From positions 25,310 through 89,309 of the forward strand of contig NZ_BCBA01000023.1 of assembly GCF_001320245.1 (NCBI RefSeq): 64,000 bases of DNA. The letters run 5' to 3'. The notes beneath the pieces were generated by a model. That model saw only the letters and a program-made list of their open reading frames with translations. It did not search any database and had not been told where the DNA came from. Each line of letters opens with the position of its first letter. The first letter of the stretch is position 1. Position numbers and translations under genes: made by a program. Origin of the DNA: Pseudomonas sp. NBRC 111124 (GTDB lineage Bacteria; Pseudomonadota; Gammaproteobacteria; Pseudomonadales; Pseudomonadaceae). This document shows positions 35,825-45,771 of the stretch, piece after piece.

Positions 35825-38065
35825 TCAAGGGGTACGATTACGCCGCGTTTCGATGATGTTCGGCAGCTGCGAAATCCGCCCCAACAAGCGCCCCAGCGCA
35901 TCCAGGCCCGGAATCTCGATGGTCAGCGACATCAGCGCGGTGTTGTCTTCCTTGTTCGAGCGAGTATTGACCGCCAGCACGTTGATTTTCTCGTTCAGCA
36001 GCACCTGCGACACGTCGCGCAGCAAACCTGGGCGGTCGTAGGCACGGATGACGATATCGACCGGGTAGGTCTGCACCGGGATCGGCCCCCAGCTCACCTG
36101 GATCATCCGCTCCGGCTCGCGCCCGGCCAGCTGCAGCGCCGAGGCGCAGTCCTGGCGGTGAATGCTGACGCCACGGCCTTGGGTAATGTAGCCGACGATG
36201 GCATCGCCCGGCAGCGGCTGACAGCAGCCGGCCATCTGCGTGAGCAGGTTGCCGACGCCCTGGATCTGGATGTCGCCACGCTTGCCGGTACGCGAGCCTG
36301 TAGGCTTGCGCGGCACCAGTTCGATCTGCTCGATACGTTCCGGCTCTAGCAGCTGCTGGGCAGCGTTGACCAGGTGCGCCAGGCGCAGGTCGCCGGCACC
36401 GAGCGAGGCGAACATGTCCTCGGCGGTCTTGACGTTGGTCTTCTCGGCCAGGCGTTCGAAGTCCACCTGCGGCAGGCCCAGGCGGCTGAGTTCGCGCTCG
36501 AGCAAGGTCTTGCCGGCGGCGACGTTCTGGTCACGCGCCTGCAGCTTGAACCAGTGGACGATCTTGGCCCGGGCCCGCGAGGTGGTGACGTAGCCCAGGT
36601 TGGAGTTCAGCCAGTCACGGCTCGGGTTGCCGTGCTTGCTGGTGATGATCTCCACCTGCTCGCCGGTCTGCAGGCTGTAGTTGAGCGGCACGATGCGCCC
36701 GTTGATCTTGGCGCCACGGCAGTTGTGGCCGATCTCGGTGTGTACCCGGTAGGCAAAGTCCAGCGGTGTGGCACCCTTGGGCAGGTCGATGGCGTGGCCA
36801 TCCGGGGTGAACACGTAAACCCGGTCGGGTTCGATATCGACCCGCAGCTGCTCGGCCAGGCCACCGATGTCGCCCAGTTCTTCATGCCATTCGAGCACCT
36901 GGCGCAGCCACGAGATCTTTTCTTCGTAGTGGTTGGAGCTTGGCTTGACGTCGGTGCCCTTGTAACGCCAGTGGGCGCAGACGCCGAGCTCGGCTTCCTC
37001 GTGCATGCCGTGGGTACGGATCTGCACTTCCAGCACCTTGCCCTCGGGGCCGATTACTGCAGTGTGCAGCGAGCGATAGCCGTTTTCCTTGGGGTTGGCG
37101 ATGTAGTCGTCGAATTCCTTGGGGATGTGCCGCCACAGGGTGTGCACGATGCCCAGCGCGGTATAGCAGTCACGCACCTCCGGCACCAGCACGCGCACAG
37201 CGCGCACATCATAGATCTGGCTGAACTCCAGGCCCTTGCGCTGCATCTTGCGCCAGATCGAATAGATGTGTTTTGCCCGGCCGCTGATGTCAGCCTTGAC
37301 GCCGGTGGCCAGCAGCTCGTTCTGCAGCTGGTTCATGACATCGCTGATAAAGCGCTCACGGTCCAGCCGGCGCTCGTGCAACAGCTTGGCGATCTGCTTG
37401 TACTGGTCGGGTTCCAGGTAGCGGAAAGACAGGTCTTCCAGCTCCCACTTGATGTGGCCGATGCCCAGCCGGTGGGCCAGCGGCGCATAGATGTCGAACA
37501 CCTCGCGCGCCACGCGCAGGCGTTTTTCGTCATCGGCGGACTTCACTGCCCGGATCGCACAGGTACGCTCGGCCAGCTTGATCAGCGCCACGCGCACGTC
37601 GTCGACCATGGCCACGAGCATCTTGCGCAGGTTCTCGACCTGCGCCTGCGAGCCCAGCACCAGCGACTGGCGCGGGCTCAGGCTGGCGCTGATGGCGGCC
37701 ATGCGCAGCACGCCGTCAATCAGCTTGGACACCACCGGGCCAAAGCGCTGGCCGACTTCGGCCACGGTCACCTTGCCCTCACGTACCGAGCGATAGATCA
37801 CCGCGGCGACCAGCGAATCCTGGTCGAGCTTGAGGTCCGCGAGGATTTCGGCGATTTCCAGGCCGGCCTGATAACTGGACGTACCATCGGCCCACGAATG
37901 CTTGGCCGGGTTGCCCTTCTTTTCGATTTCCTGGGTGAACTCGCAGGCTTCTTTCAGCGCCACGCGATCCAGAGCCGAATCGACGCTCACCACGTGATCC
38001 AGCCATGCTTCGAGATTGATACTGCCGTCTGTGTTGACCGGCTGGTGCACTCTCACCTGTACCAT
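35825..38065 (-). CDS. relA: GTP pyrophosphokinase RelA
   Basis: RelA makes (p)ppGpp on ribosomes stalled by uncharged tRNA. The 746 residues are arranged as a degenerate hydrolase domain (about 1-200; AAVIYRSVREGK replaces the HD motif), the synthetase domain (about 240-390; FDDYIANPKENGYRSLHTAVIGPEGKVLEVQIRT, with the EFDD motif of monofunctional RelA), a TGS domain (about 400-465; VFTPDGHAIDLPKGATPLDFAYRVH), a Cys-containing region (MAGCCQPLPGD) and a C-terminal ACT domain. The hydrolase part should therefore be inactive. The start MVQVRVHQPVNTDG was chosen over an Arg-rich 28-codon extension. Confidence 0.96.
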   Translation of the reverse strand: MVQVRVHQPVNTDGSINLEAWLDHVVSVDSALDRVALKEACEFTQEIEKKGNPAKHSWADGTSSYQAGLEIAEILADLKLDQDSLVAAVIYRSVREGKVTVAEVGQRFGPVVSKLIDGVLRMAAISASLSPRQSLVLGSQAQVENLRKMLVAMVDDVRVALIKLAERTCAIRAVKSADDEKRLRVAREVFDIYAPLAHRLGIGHIKWELEDLSFRYLEPDQYKQIAKLLHERRLDRERFISDVMNQLQNELLATGVKADISGRAKHIYSIWRKMQRKGLEFSQIYDVRAVRVLVPEVRDCYTALGIVHTLWRHIPKEFDDYIANPKENGYRSLHTAVIGPEGKVLEVQIRTHGMHEEAELGVCAHWRYKGTDVKPSSNHYEEKISWLRQVLEWHEELGDIGGLAEQLRVDIEPDRVYVFTPDGHAIDLPKGATPLDFAYRVHTEIGHNCRGAKINGRIVPLNYSLQTGEQVEIITSKHGNPSRDWLNSNLGYVTTSRARAKIVHWFKLQARDQNVAAGKTLLERELSRLGLPQVDFERLAEKTNVKTAEDMFASLGAGDLRLAHLVNAAQQLLEPERIEQIELVPRKPTGSRTGKRGDIQIQGVGNLLTQMAGCCQPLPGDAIVGYITQGRGVSIHRQDCASALQLAGREPERMIQVSWGPIPVQTYPVDIVIRAYDRPGLLRDVSQVLLNEKINVLAVNTRSNKEDNTALMSLTIEIPGLDALGRLLGRISQLPNIIETRRNRTP

Positions 38066-38161
38066 CTTTGTTTTACCTTTCCATACAGCGCACCACACGG
38101 GTGCACTGGCAATCACCGTGCAGCTTCGCTTCCGTGGAAGCCGCACCAAGGGGCCAGTTCG

Positions 38162-39520
38162 CTAGCCCGCTTCGAATAACGCCATGGCTTCGACATGCGC
38201 CGTCTGAGGAAACATGTCGAGAATCCCGGCCCTTTTTAACCGGTACCCCTGGCCGACCAGCACCTGGGCGTCTCGCGCCAGCGTGGCCGGGTTGCACGAT
38301 ACATACACCAAGCGCTTGGCGTTGAGGCGGGCGATGCCTTGCACCACCTCGTATGCACCGTCGCGCGGTGGATCCAAGAGTACCGCAGAAAAGCCCTCGG
38401 CGGCCCATCCGGCGCCTGCCAAAGGCTGCGATAAATCGGCCTGAAAAAACGCGGCGTTATGCACATCGTTGTTCCGGGCATTGGCTGCGGCCCGATCGAC
38501 CATGGCCTGTACACCCTCCACCGCCACCACTTCACGTGCCTGTCGCGCCAGCGGCAAGGCGAAGTTGCCCAGGCCGCAGAACAGGTCCAGCACACGCTCG
38601 TCAGCTTGCGGCGCGAGCCAGGCCAGGGCCTGCTCGATCATCGCCGTGTTGACCTGAGCGTTGACCTGGACGAAATCGCCCGGGCGCCAGGCCAGTTCCA
38701 GCTGCCAAGGCGCAAGGGTAAAGCCCAGTTTCGCCTCGGCGTCCACAGGTGCCGGCTCACCTTCACCCTGCAGCCAGAGTTGCGCATTGGCCTCGTCGCA
38801 GAACGCCTGCAGGCGCGCCAGGTCATCCGCCGGCAGCGGCGCCACATGGCGCACCAGCACGGCTTCGGCGGTGCCGCTGAACAGCTCCACGTGGCCGATC
38901 GCCTGCGGCTTGCTCAGCGAGCGCAGCACGGTCGGCAAGTGGCGAAGAATAGATTGCAAAGGCTGTACCAGTACGGCGCAGTCATCTATAGAGACAATTT
39001 CCTGGCTGGCTTCAGCACGGAAACCGACATCCAGGTGCTTAGCCTTCACATCCCAGCGCACCGCCACCCGCGCCCGGCGCCGGTAGCCGAATTCCGGCCC
39101 GCTCAGGGGCGCGGCCCATTCCTCGGGCTGCACGCCGGCCACCCGTTGCAGCTGCTCGGCCAGGGTGCGCTGCTTGAGCGCCAGTTGGGCTTCGTGTGGC
39201 AGGTGTTGCAGGTTGCAGCCGCCGCAACGCGCGTAGTGGCGGCACGGCGCCTGGCGGCGCTCGGGGCTGGCTTGCAGTACCCGCTCCAGGCGCGCCTCGA
39301 CCACCTTGCCGCGGGCATTGAGCACGCGAGCTTCGACCGCTTCACCGGCCAAGGCGCCGCTGACGAACCAGGTGCGCCCCTCGAGGAAGGCGATGCCGCG
39401 GCCGTCACCGGCCAAGCGCTCGATCTCCAGGCGCTGCTTCTTGCCCACGGGGACCTGGGGCGTACGGTTGCCGCCGGCCGGCTGAAAGCGCAGGCCGCTG
39501 TTGCTTTTTTTCTTGGACAT
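38162..39520 (-). CDS. rlmD: 23S rRNA m5U1939 methyltransferase RlmD
   Basis: RlmD methylates uridine 1939 of 23S rRNA with SAM. The 452-residue protein has an N-terminal TRAM domain ([36 protein letters not shown]), a [4Fe-4S] cluster motif ([15 protein letters not shown], plus a later Cys), SAM-binding [31 protein letters not shown] and the catalytic Cys in [13 protein letters not shown]. The start codon is directly next to the cysM stop, so the genes are coupled. relA lies 96 bp downstream. Confidence 0.95.
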   Translation of the reverse strand: MSKKKSNSGLRFQPAGGNRTPQVPVGKKQRLEIERLAGDGRGIAFLEGRTWFVSGALAGEAVEARVLNARGKVVEARLERVLQASPERRQAPCRHYARCGGCNLQHLPHEAQLALKQRTLAEQLQRVAGVQPEEWAAPLSGPEFGYRRRARVAVRWDVKAKHLDVGFRAEASQEIVSIDDCAVLVQPLQSILRHLPTVLRSLSKPQAIGHVELFSGTAEAVLVRHVAPLPADDLARLQAFCDEANAQLWLQGEGEPAPVDAEAKLGFTLAPWQLELAWRPGDFVQVNAQVNTAMIEQALAWLAPQADERVLDLFCGLGNFALPLARQAREVVAVEGVQAMVDRAAANARNNDVHNAAFFQADLSQPLAGAGWAAEGFSAVLLDPPRDGAYEVVQGIARLNAKRLVYVSCNPATLARDAQVLVGQGYRLKRAGILDMFPQTAHVEAMALFEAG

Positions 39521-40420
39521 TTAGCTCGGGTCGAACAGGCCGGTGGACAGGTAACGGTCGCCGCGATCACAGATGATCGCGACCATCACGGCGTTTTCAA
39601 CTTCGCGGGACAGACGCAGCATGGCTGCCACCGCACCACCGGAAGACACGCCACAGAAAATGCCCTCTTCGCGGGCGAGGCGGCGCATGGTGTCTTCGGC
39701 TTCCTGCTGGGACATGTCCACCACACGGTCGACGCGGGTGGCATCGAAGATCTTCGGCAGGTACTCCTCGGGCCAACGGCGGATACCGGGGATGGCCGCG
39801 CCTTCCATCGGCTGCAGGCCGACGATCTGCACGTTGGGGTTCTGCTCCTTGAGGTACTGGGAGCAGCCCATGATGGTACCGGTGGTGCCCATGGAGCTGA
39901 CGAAATGGGTAATGGTGCCCTGGGTCTGCTGCCAGATCTCCGGGCCGGTGCTGCTGTAGTGGGCGATCGGGTTATCACCGTTGGCAAACTGGTCGAGCAC
40001 CAGGCCGCGGCCTTCGGCCTGCAGTTTTTCGGCGAGGTCGCGCGCCCCTTCCATGCCTTCTTCCTTGCTCACCAAAATCAACTCGGCGCCGTAGGCGGTC
40101 ATCGCTGCCTTGCGTTCGGCGGTGGAGTTGTCGGGCATGATCAGGATCATCTTGTAACCCTTGATCGCTGCCGCCATTGCCAAGGCGATGCCGGTGTTGC
40201 CGGAGGTGGCCTCGATCAGGGTGTCGCCTGGCTTGATCTGGCCGCGCAGTTCGGCGCGGGTGATCATCGACAGCGCCGGGCGGTCTTTCACCGAGCCGGC
40301 GGGATTGTTACCTTCGAGCTTGAGCAGGAGGGTATTGCTGGTTTCGCCAGCGATGCGCTGCAGGCGAACCAGGGGCGTATTGCCGACGCAATCGGCGATG
40401 GTTGGGTACTGCAAGGTCAT
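39521..40420 (-). CDS. cysM: Cysteine synthase B (CysM)
   Basis: CysM makes L-cysteine (or S-sulfocysteine) from O-acetylserine with a PLP cofactor. The 299-residue protein starts MTLQYPTIADCVGNTPLVRL. The PLP lysine is Lys45 in NNPAGSVKDRPAL; EATSGNTGIALAMAAA is the Asn-loop and GTTGTIMGCSQYL the phosphate-binding loop. The Arg/Lys pattern of the substrate site and the length fit CysM better than CysK. An extra 13 upstream codons in frame are unlikely. Confidence 0.94.
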   Translation of the reverse strand: MTLQYPTIADCVGNTPLVRLQRIAGETSNTLLLKLEGNNPAGSVKDRPALSMITRAELRGQIKPGDTLIEATSGNTGIALAMAAAIKGYKMILIMPDNSTAERKAAMTAYGAELILVSKEEGMEGARDLAEKLQAEGRGLVLDQFANGDNPIAHYSSTGPEIWQQTQGTITHFVSSMGTTGTIMGCSQYLKEQNPNVQIVGLQPMEGAAIPGIRRWPEEYLPKIFDATRVDRVVDMSQQEAEDTMRRLAREEGIFCGVSSGGAVAAMLRLSREVENAVMVAIICDRGDRYLSTGLFDPS

Positions 40421-40546
40421 GGCGTATTTCACAATCCGGACGGCAGGGGTGCCTATCATACCGGCAAACCCTTCCCGGCCATATCACGCAATCTGTGGTC
40501 GATATAGCTACAGGCTATAACGGTGCCGCATGCTTCCCAGCCACGC

Positions 40547-41947
40547 TCACACCTTCCCAGGGACCGCGCCACCCTGTGGGAGCGGGCGTGCCCGCGAAGT
40601 GGCCGGCACATGAATCGGCAGCCGCATGCACAGCCTGAGCCCTGATGTGCCATTCTCAGCCCATAAAGTCCCACCCTGGCGCTGGATCGCGCTACGGGCA
40701 ATGCTCAGCCCCAGGCCAAAACCGCCATCCCCCGGACGCGAACCATCAAGCCGGGAGAACGGCGCAAAGATCCGCTCCAGATCGTCTTCGGCCACACCCC
40801 CGCCTTCATCTTCCAGCCACAATCGCCAATACCCGCCCTCGCGCTGCCCACCCAACCGCACCAGGCCGTTTTCCGGCGAATGGCGGATGGCATTGCGCAG
40901 CATGTTCTCCACGGCCTGGGCCAGGTGGTTGAGGTTGCCCTGCACCCAGCAATTGCCCGGCAGCTCGCAGCGCAACCGCTCGACCGGCCAGCCGCTTTCA
41001 TAGCTGGCATCCTCGGCCAGCAGGTCCCACAGCGCCTGAACCTGAATCGGCTCGAGGTTCATCGGCGTACGCTCGGCATCCTGCCAAGCCAGCTGCAACG
41101 TGTTCTCGACCAGTTGCTGCATACAGTCCACCTCACGCTCCAGGCGTTCACGCAGGCGCGCAAGGTCGGTCTCGCCGTCGCAGGCCACGCGCAGGCGACT
41201 GAGCGGAGTGCGCATCTCATGGGACAGGTCGCGCAGCAGTTGCTGTTGCAGCACCACAGTGCCTTGCAGTCGCTCGGCCATTTGATCGAACGCGCGGGCC
41301 AGCTCGCCCAGCTCGTCATGCCGGGAAGTGGTGCGTGAGTCCAGGCGTGCCGAGAGCTGATCAGCGCGCCAGGCATTGGCCTGCTCGCGTAACTGGTTTA
41401 GCGGGACGATCAGCATGCGGTAGAGGCCGACGCACAGCAGCAAGGTGAACAGACCGGGAATGATGCCGTTGGTGACGATCTGCCAGAGGAACCGATAATG
41501 ACCAGGGTTGAGCCGCTGCGGCAGCTCGATCACCAGCATGCCCTGCTCCGGTGCGTTGGGAAACGGAATGCGCAACCAGGGCTGGTCGACGCTGCGCCGG
41601 CTCATGGGCCAGTCGACGCCTCGCAGGCGGGTGAGCCGCTGCATGATCTCGGGGCCGAGAACGGCGCTGTCCAAAGGCCGCAGGTTGAGGTCGAGCACCC
41701 CGATCCAGCCGTGCTCGCGCTGGTGCATCGCCGCCACCCAGCGGTCCAGCCCTGCTCGCCCGCCGTCGCGCCAGGCCTTTTCCGCTTCACTGGCATAGTC
41801 GCGCAGCACCTGACGGGCCGGCGGGTCGAGAAAGGCGTTCCGGTTTTCCATGTGGCGCCCCCAGGTGTAGCTGAGGCCGATCATCAACAGGCAAAAGCCC
41901 ACCAGCAGGATGGCCAGCTTCCAGAACAGCGAATGGCGATCGAGCAT
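40547..41947 (-). CDS. Sensor histidine kinase (PirS-like by position)
   Basis: This is a 466-residue inner-membrane kinase with two membrane helices (about residues 8-28 and 165-185) flanking a periplasmic sensor of some 135 residues. A HAMP linker follows, then the HisKA motif DLSHEMRTPLSRLR with His243, and an HATPase domain ending in FGLGLSIARSAIQRQGGTLWAENG. It overlaps no other gene and follows its response regulator by three bases. The pair lies between gacS and cysM, where P. aeruginosa has pirRS and the siderophore receptor pirA; no pirA is present here. The last ~21 residues are encoded by a REP element. Confidence 0.85.
   Translation of the reverse strand: MLDRHSLFWKLAILLVGFCLLMIGLSYTWGRHMENRNAFLDPPARQVLRDYASEAEKAWRDGGRAGLDRWVAAMHQREHGWIGVLDLNLRPLDSAVLGPEIMQRLTRLRGVDWPMSRRSVDQPWLRIPFPNAPEQGMLVIELPQRLNPGHYRFLWQIVTNGIIPGLFTLLLCVGLYRMLIVPLNQLREQANAWRADQLSARLDSRTTSRHDELGELARAFDQMAERLQGTVVLQQQLLRDLSHEMRTPLSRLRVACDGETDLARLRERLEREVDCMQQLVENTLQLAWQDAERTPMNLEPIQVQALWDLLAEDASYESGWPVERLRCELPGNCWVQGNLNHLAQAVENMLRNAIRHSPENGLVRLGGQREGGYWRLWLEDEGGGVAEDDLERIFAPFSRLDGSRPGDGGFGLGLSIARSAIQRQGGTLWAENGTSGLRLCMRLPIHVPATSRARPLPQGGAVPGKV
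40572..40608. repeat. REP element inside the 3' end of the sensor kinase gene
   Basis: The putida REP core CTGTGGGAGCGGGCGTGCCC followed by GCGAAGTGGCCGGCA lies wholly in frame within the kinase gene and encodes part of its C-terminal tail after GLRLCMRLPI. The natural end of the kinase was probably just before it. Confidence 0.75.
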
Positions 41948-41950
41948 GGC

Positions 41951-42667
41951 TTACTCCGCTTCGCCGACGCTGAGCACGTAGCCTTTGCCCCACACCGTGC
42001 GGATCTGCCGCTCGTGGTAGCCGACCCCTTTTAACTTGCGGCGGATCTGGCTGACGTGCATGTCGAGGCTGCGGTCGTGCCGCGAGTAGCCACGCTGCAG
42101 TACCTGCTGATAAAGGAAGGGCTTGCTCAGCACCTCGTCGACATTGCGGTAAAGGATGTCGAACAGACGATACTCGCTGGGGGTCATGCCGGCGGGCTGC
42201 CCCCCCAGGCTGACGTCGCACAGGCCATCGTCGAACTGCAACACACCTTCGGCAGCCTCCAGCGGCGGCTGATGACGGCGCTCAAGGGCAACCCGGCGCA
42301 GGATCGCTTCGATCCGCACCTGCAGTTCGGCCATGCTGAAGGGCTTGGGCAGGTAATCGTCTGCACCGCGCTGGAAGCCGCTGATGCGGTCGGCCTCTGC
42401 GCCCAGCGCCGACATCAGGATCACCGGCGTGGCGCTGCGCTGACGCAGGCGGGACAGGGCGTCCAGCCCGTTCAGGCCAGGCAGCAGGATGTCCATCAGC
42501 ACCACGTCGAAGGCTTGCCGCCCCGCCACCTCCAGGCCATCCAGGCCATTGCGGCACCAGGTGACTTTGAAGCCGCCTCGCTGCAATTCTTCATGCAGGT
42601 AGGCACCCAGGACCGGATCGTCCTCGATGGCCAGGATGCGGGAGGTGTAATTAGTTACAGGATTCAT
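41951..42667 (-). CDS. OmpR-type response regulator (PirR-like by position)
   Basis: This 238-residue regulator has a receiver domain (ILAIEDDPVLGAYLHEELQRGG; phosphorylated Asp59 in FDVVLMDILLPG; conserved Lys in YLPKPFSM). Its winged-helix output domain (about 135-235) carries MTPSEYRLFDIL and SRHDRSLDMHVSQIRRKLKGVG. The start MNPVTNYTSRILAIEDD places the receiver correctly; the open frame extends 59 codons further without similarity. It is divergent from gacS (193 bp) and is followed by its kinase. Regulation of iron uptake is a guess from synteny only. Confidence 0.88.
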   Translation of the reverse strand: MNPVTNYTSRILAIEDDPVLGAYLHEELQRGGFKVTWCRNGLDGLEVAGRQAFDVVLMDILLPGLNGLDALSRLRQRSATPVILMSALGAEADRISGFQRGADDYLPKPFSMAELQVRIEAILRRVALERRHQPPLEAAEGVLQFDDGLCDVSLGGQPAGMTPSEYRLFDILYRNVDEVLSKPFLYQQVLQRGYSRHDRSLDMHVSQIRRKLKGVGYHERQIRTVWGKGYVLSVGEAE

Positions 42668-42860
42668 TGGCAACTGCCATCCATTCTCAGTTGCGCAATT
42701 ATTGTGCATGCTCACCGTCCAGGCAACCGCCCAGCGACCAACGCTTGGGCCAGACAATGAAATGACAGACAAAGGGTGCATTAGCGCAGCCAGCGGAGTA
42801 ACTTTCCGCTTTGTTCCGTCGCGATGACGACGGCACCCAGGCACATCACAGGAGGCGAGT

Positions 42861-45620
42861 GTGCTCGATCGTTTGGGAATCAGAAGCCGGGTGCTGCTGC
42901 TGGCACTGTTGCCCGCCAGCCTGATGGCGCTGGTACTGGGCAGCTATTTCACCTGGCTGCAGCAAGACCAGTTGCGCACCCAGCTGCTGCAGCGCGGCAA
43001 GATGCTCGCCGAGCAGCTGGCTCCGCTGGCCGCACCGGCCTTGGCACGGCAGACGCCTGCCCAGCTGGAGCGCATCGCCGCGCAAACCCTTGAGCAAACC
43101 GATGTGCGTGCTGTGGCCTTCCTCGCCCCTGACCGCAGCCGCCTGGCCCATGCTGGCCCGAGCATGATCAACCAGGCCCCCAGTGGCGGTACCGGCACGC
43201 AGTTGTTGCAGCGCACTGGCAACGACGCTACACGCTACCTGATGCCAGTATTCGGCCACCACCGCGACCTGGCCACCGATGCCGTACCGGCTGAGACCGA
43301 GCGCCTGCTTGGCTGGGTCGAGATCGAACTGTCCCACGACGGCACGCTGCTGCGTGGCTACCGCAACCTGTTCACCAGCGTGCTGCTGATCCTTGCCTGC
43401 CTGGCCCTTACTGCCCTGCTGGCGATGCGCATGAGCCGCACCATCAATGACCCGATCGCACGCATCAAGCATGCGGTCAACCAGCTCAAGGACGGCCACC
43501 TCGACGAACGCCTGCCGGCCATGGGCAGCCACGAACTTGACGAACTGGCCCACGGCATCAACCGCATGGCCGAGACCCTGCATGGGGCCCACGAGGAGCT
43601 GCAGCACAGCATCGACCAGGCCACCGAGGACGTTCGCCAGAACCTGGAAACCATCGAGATCCAGAACATCGAGCTGGACATGGCGCGCAAGGAGGCCCTG
43701 GAGGCCAGCCGCATCAAGTCGGAGTTCCTGGCCAACATGAGCCACGAAATCCGCACCCCGCTCAATGGCATCCTTGGCTTCACCCATCTGCTGCAGAAAA
43801 GCGAGATGACCCCGCGGCAGCTGGATTACCTGAACACCATCGAGAAGTCCGCCGACAACCTGCTGGGGATCATCAACGAGATCCTCGACTTCTCCAAGAT
43901 CGAAGCCGGCAAGCTGGTGCTCGACAGCATCCCGTTCAACTTGCGCGACCTGGTCCAGGACACGCTGACCATCCTCGCCCCCGCCGCCCACGCCAAACAG
44001 CTCGAGCTGCTCAGCCTGATCTACCGCGATACGGCGTCGTCGCTGATCGGCGACCCGTTGCGGCTGAAGCAGATCCTCACCAACCTGGTGAGCAATGCGA
44101 TCAAGTTCACCCGCGAAGGCACCATCGTTGTCCGGGCCATGCTTGATGACGAACAGGAAGACAGCGCCCAGCTGCGCATCAGCGTGCAGGACACTGGCAT
44201 CGGTCTGTCGCCGCAGGATGTGCGCACCTTGTTCCAGGCCTTCAGCCAGGCCGACAATTCGCTGGCCCGCCAGCCCGGCGGTACTGGCCTGGGGCTGGTG
44301 ATTTCCAAGCGTCTGATCGAGCAGATGGGCGGTGAGATCGGCGTCGACAGCACGCCGGGCGAAGGCTCGCAGTTCTGGATCAGCCTAAGCCTGCCCAAGG
44401 CCCATGACGACCTCGAGGAGCAGCCGCTGCAACCGCTGCTCGGCCGCAGGGCGGCTATTGTCGATGGCCATGAGCTGGCACGCCAGGCCCTGGAGCACCA
44501 ACTCGAAGATTGCGGCCTGAGCGTCAGCCTGTTCGCCTCCTACGACCAGTTGCTGCAGGGTGTGCAGGCGGGCTTCCAGGCAGGCATGCCCTTCGAATTC
44601 GCGGTGCTCGGCGCCAACCTCGGCACGCTTTCGCCAGAGCAGCTCGGCCAGTACAACCAGCAGCTGGAGCGCTTGCACTGCCAATGCGTGGTGCTGTGCC
44701 CAACCACCGAACAGGGGCTGTACCACCCCTACCTGCCTAATGGCCATGGTCAGTTGCTGTCCAAACCGACCTGCACGCGCAAGTTGCGCCGCCTGCTGCT
44801 GGAGCTGGTGCAACCGCGCCGGCCGCTGGCCGAGCCGGGGCTGGCCAGCAACGGCCAGCCGCGGGCGAAGATACTCTGCGTCGACGACAACGCCGCCAAC
44901 CTGCTGCTGGTACAGACGCTGCTCGAAGACCTGGGCGCCGAAGTGCTGGCAGTCGACAATGGCTATGCCGCCGTAAAGGCAGTCCAGGCCGAACCCTTCG
45001 ATATGGTGCTGATGGACGTGCAGATGCCAGGCATGGACGGCCGCGCGTGCACCGAGCAGATCCGCCTGTGGGAAAAGACCCAGAGCGGCAGCCCGCTGCC
45101 AATCGTCGCCTTGACTGCCCATGCCATGGCCAACGAGAAGCGCGCCCTGTTGCACAGCGGCATGGACGATTACCTGACCAAACCGATCAGCGAGCGGCAG
45201 CTGGCCCAGGTGGTGATGAAGTGGACCGGGCTGAGCCTGGGCGCACCACCGCTGGAGCAGGCCAGCGAGCCGCATGGCGACGGCCATGAGCTGCCGGTGC
45301 TTGACCCGGACGAAGGTTTGCGCCTGGCCGCCGGCAAGCCGGACCTGGCTGCCGACATGCTGGCCATGCTGCTGGCGTCGCTGGAAAGCGACCGCCAGGC
45401 GATTCGCGCCGCACGCGAAACGGATGACCAGGCGACGCTGATCGAGCAGGTGCACCGGCTCAACGGTGCCTCGCGTTATTGCGGCGTGCCCCAGCTGCGC
45501 GCGGCCTGCCAGCGCAGCGAGACGTTGCTCAAGCAGGACAGCCCACAGGCACAGCAGGCGCTGGATGAGCTGGATGCGGCGATCAACCGCCTCGCTGCCC
45601 AGGCCAGGTTGAGCGCATGA
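42861..45620 (+). CDS. gacS: Sensor kinase GacS
   Basis: GacS controls secondary metabolism, biofilm and virulence-type functions through GacA and RsmY/RsmZ small RNAs. The 919-residue hybrid kinase has two membrane helices (about 10-30 and 168-190) with a periplasmic loop. Then come HAMP (about 190-250), HisKA with His295 in MSHEIRTPLNGILGF, HATPase ending GGTGLGLVISKRLIEQMGG, a receiver with Asp719 in FDMVLMDVQMPGMDG and a C-terminal Hpt domain with His865 in LIEQVHRLNGASRYCG. Translation starts at GTG with GGAGG upstream. These positions agree with other Pseudomonas GacS proteins. Confidence 0.96.
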   Translation: MLDRLGIRSRVLLLALLPASLMALVLGSYFTWLQQDQLRTQLLQRGKMLAEQLAPLAAPALARQTPAQLERIAAQTLEQTDVRAVAFLAPDRSRLAHAGPSMINQAPSGGTGTQLLQRTGNDATRYLMPVFGHHRDLATDAVPAETERLLGWVEIELSHDGTLLRGYRNLFTSVLLILACLALTALLAMRMSRTINDPIARIKHAVNQLKDGHLDERLPAMGSHELDELAHGINRMAETLHGAHEELQHSIDQATEDVRQNLETIEIQNIELDMARKEALEASRIKSEFLANMSHEIRTPLNGILGFTHLLQKSEMTPRQLDYLNTIEKSADNLLGIINEILDFSKIEAGKLVLDSIPFNLRDLVQDTLTILAPAAHAKQLELLSLIYRDTASSLIGDPLRLKQILTNLVSNAIKFTREGTIVVRAMLDDEQEDSAQLRISVQDTGIGLSPQDVRTLFQAFSQADNSLARQPGGTGLGLVISKRLIEQMGGEIGVDSTPGEGSQFWISLSLPKAHDDLEEQPLQPLLGRRAAIVDGHELARQALEHQLEDCGLSVSLFASYDQLLQGVQAGFQAGMPFEFAVLGANLGTLSPEQLGQYNQQLERLHCQCVVLCPTTEQGLYHPYLPNGHGQLLSKPTCTRKLRRLLLELVQPRRPLAEPGLASNGQPRAKILCVDDNAANLLLVQTLLEDLGAEVLAVDNGYAAVKAVQAEPFDMVLMDVQMPGMDGRACTEQIRLWEKTQSGSPLPIVALTAHAMANEKRALLHSGMDDYLTKPISERQLAQVVMKWTGLSLGAPPLEQASEPHGDGHELPVLDPDEGLRLAAGKPDLAADMLAMLLASLESDRQAIRAARETDDQATLIEQVHRLNGASRYCGVPQLRAACQRSETLLKQDSPQAQQALDELDAAINRLAAQARLSA

Positions 45621-45626
45621 CACCTA

Positions 45627-45715
45627 CCTGTAGGAGCGGGTTTACCCGCGGACACGGGCGAAGCCCGTGCGATTCACCGCGTTGCCTGCTTCGCGGGTAA
45701 ACCCGCTCCCACAGG
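45627..45715. repeat. Pair of inverted REP elements (BIME) after gacS
   Basis: REP 1 (CCTGTAGGAGCGGGTTTACC...) at 45627-45651 and its inverted copy at 45690-45715 flank a third small hairpin (CACGGGC-GAA-GCCCGTG at 45653-45669). The set fills the space between gacS and ldhA. Confidence 0.9.
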
Positions 45716-45771
45716 GATCGCACCTGCCATAAGCTTCGAGCAAGACAGTTGCTCCCAGAGAGGACCTGACC

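Noticed and set aside
36374..38179. 601-residue antisense frame across relA
   Set aside because: The translated sequence is His/Gln/Val-rich with no domain; relA on the other strand is certain.
38459..40507. 682-residue plus-strand frame across rlmD and cysM
   Set aside because: It spans two well-identified genes and their junction on the other strand; codon pattern is that of an antisense shadow.
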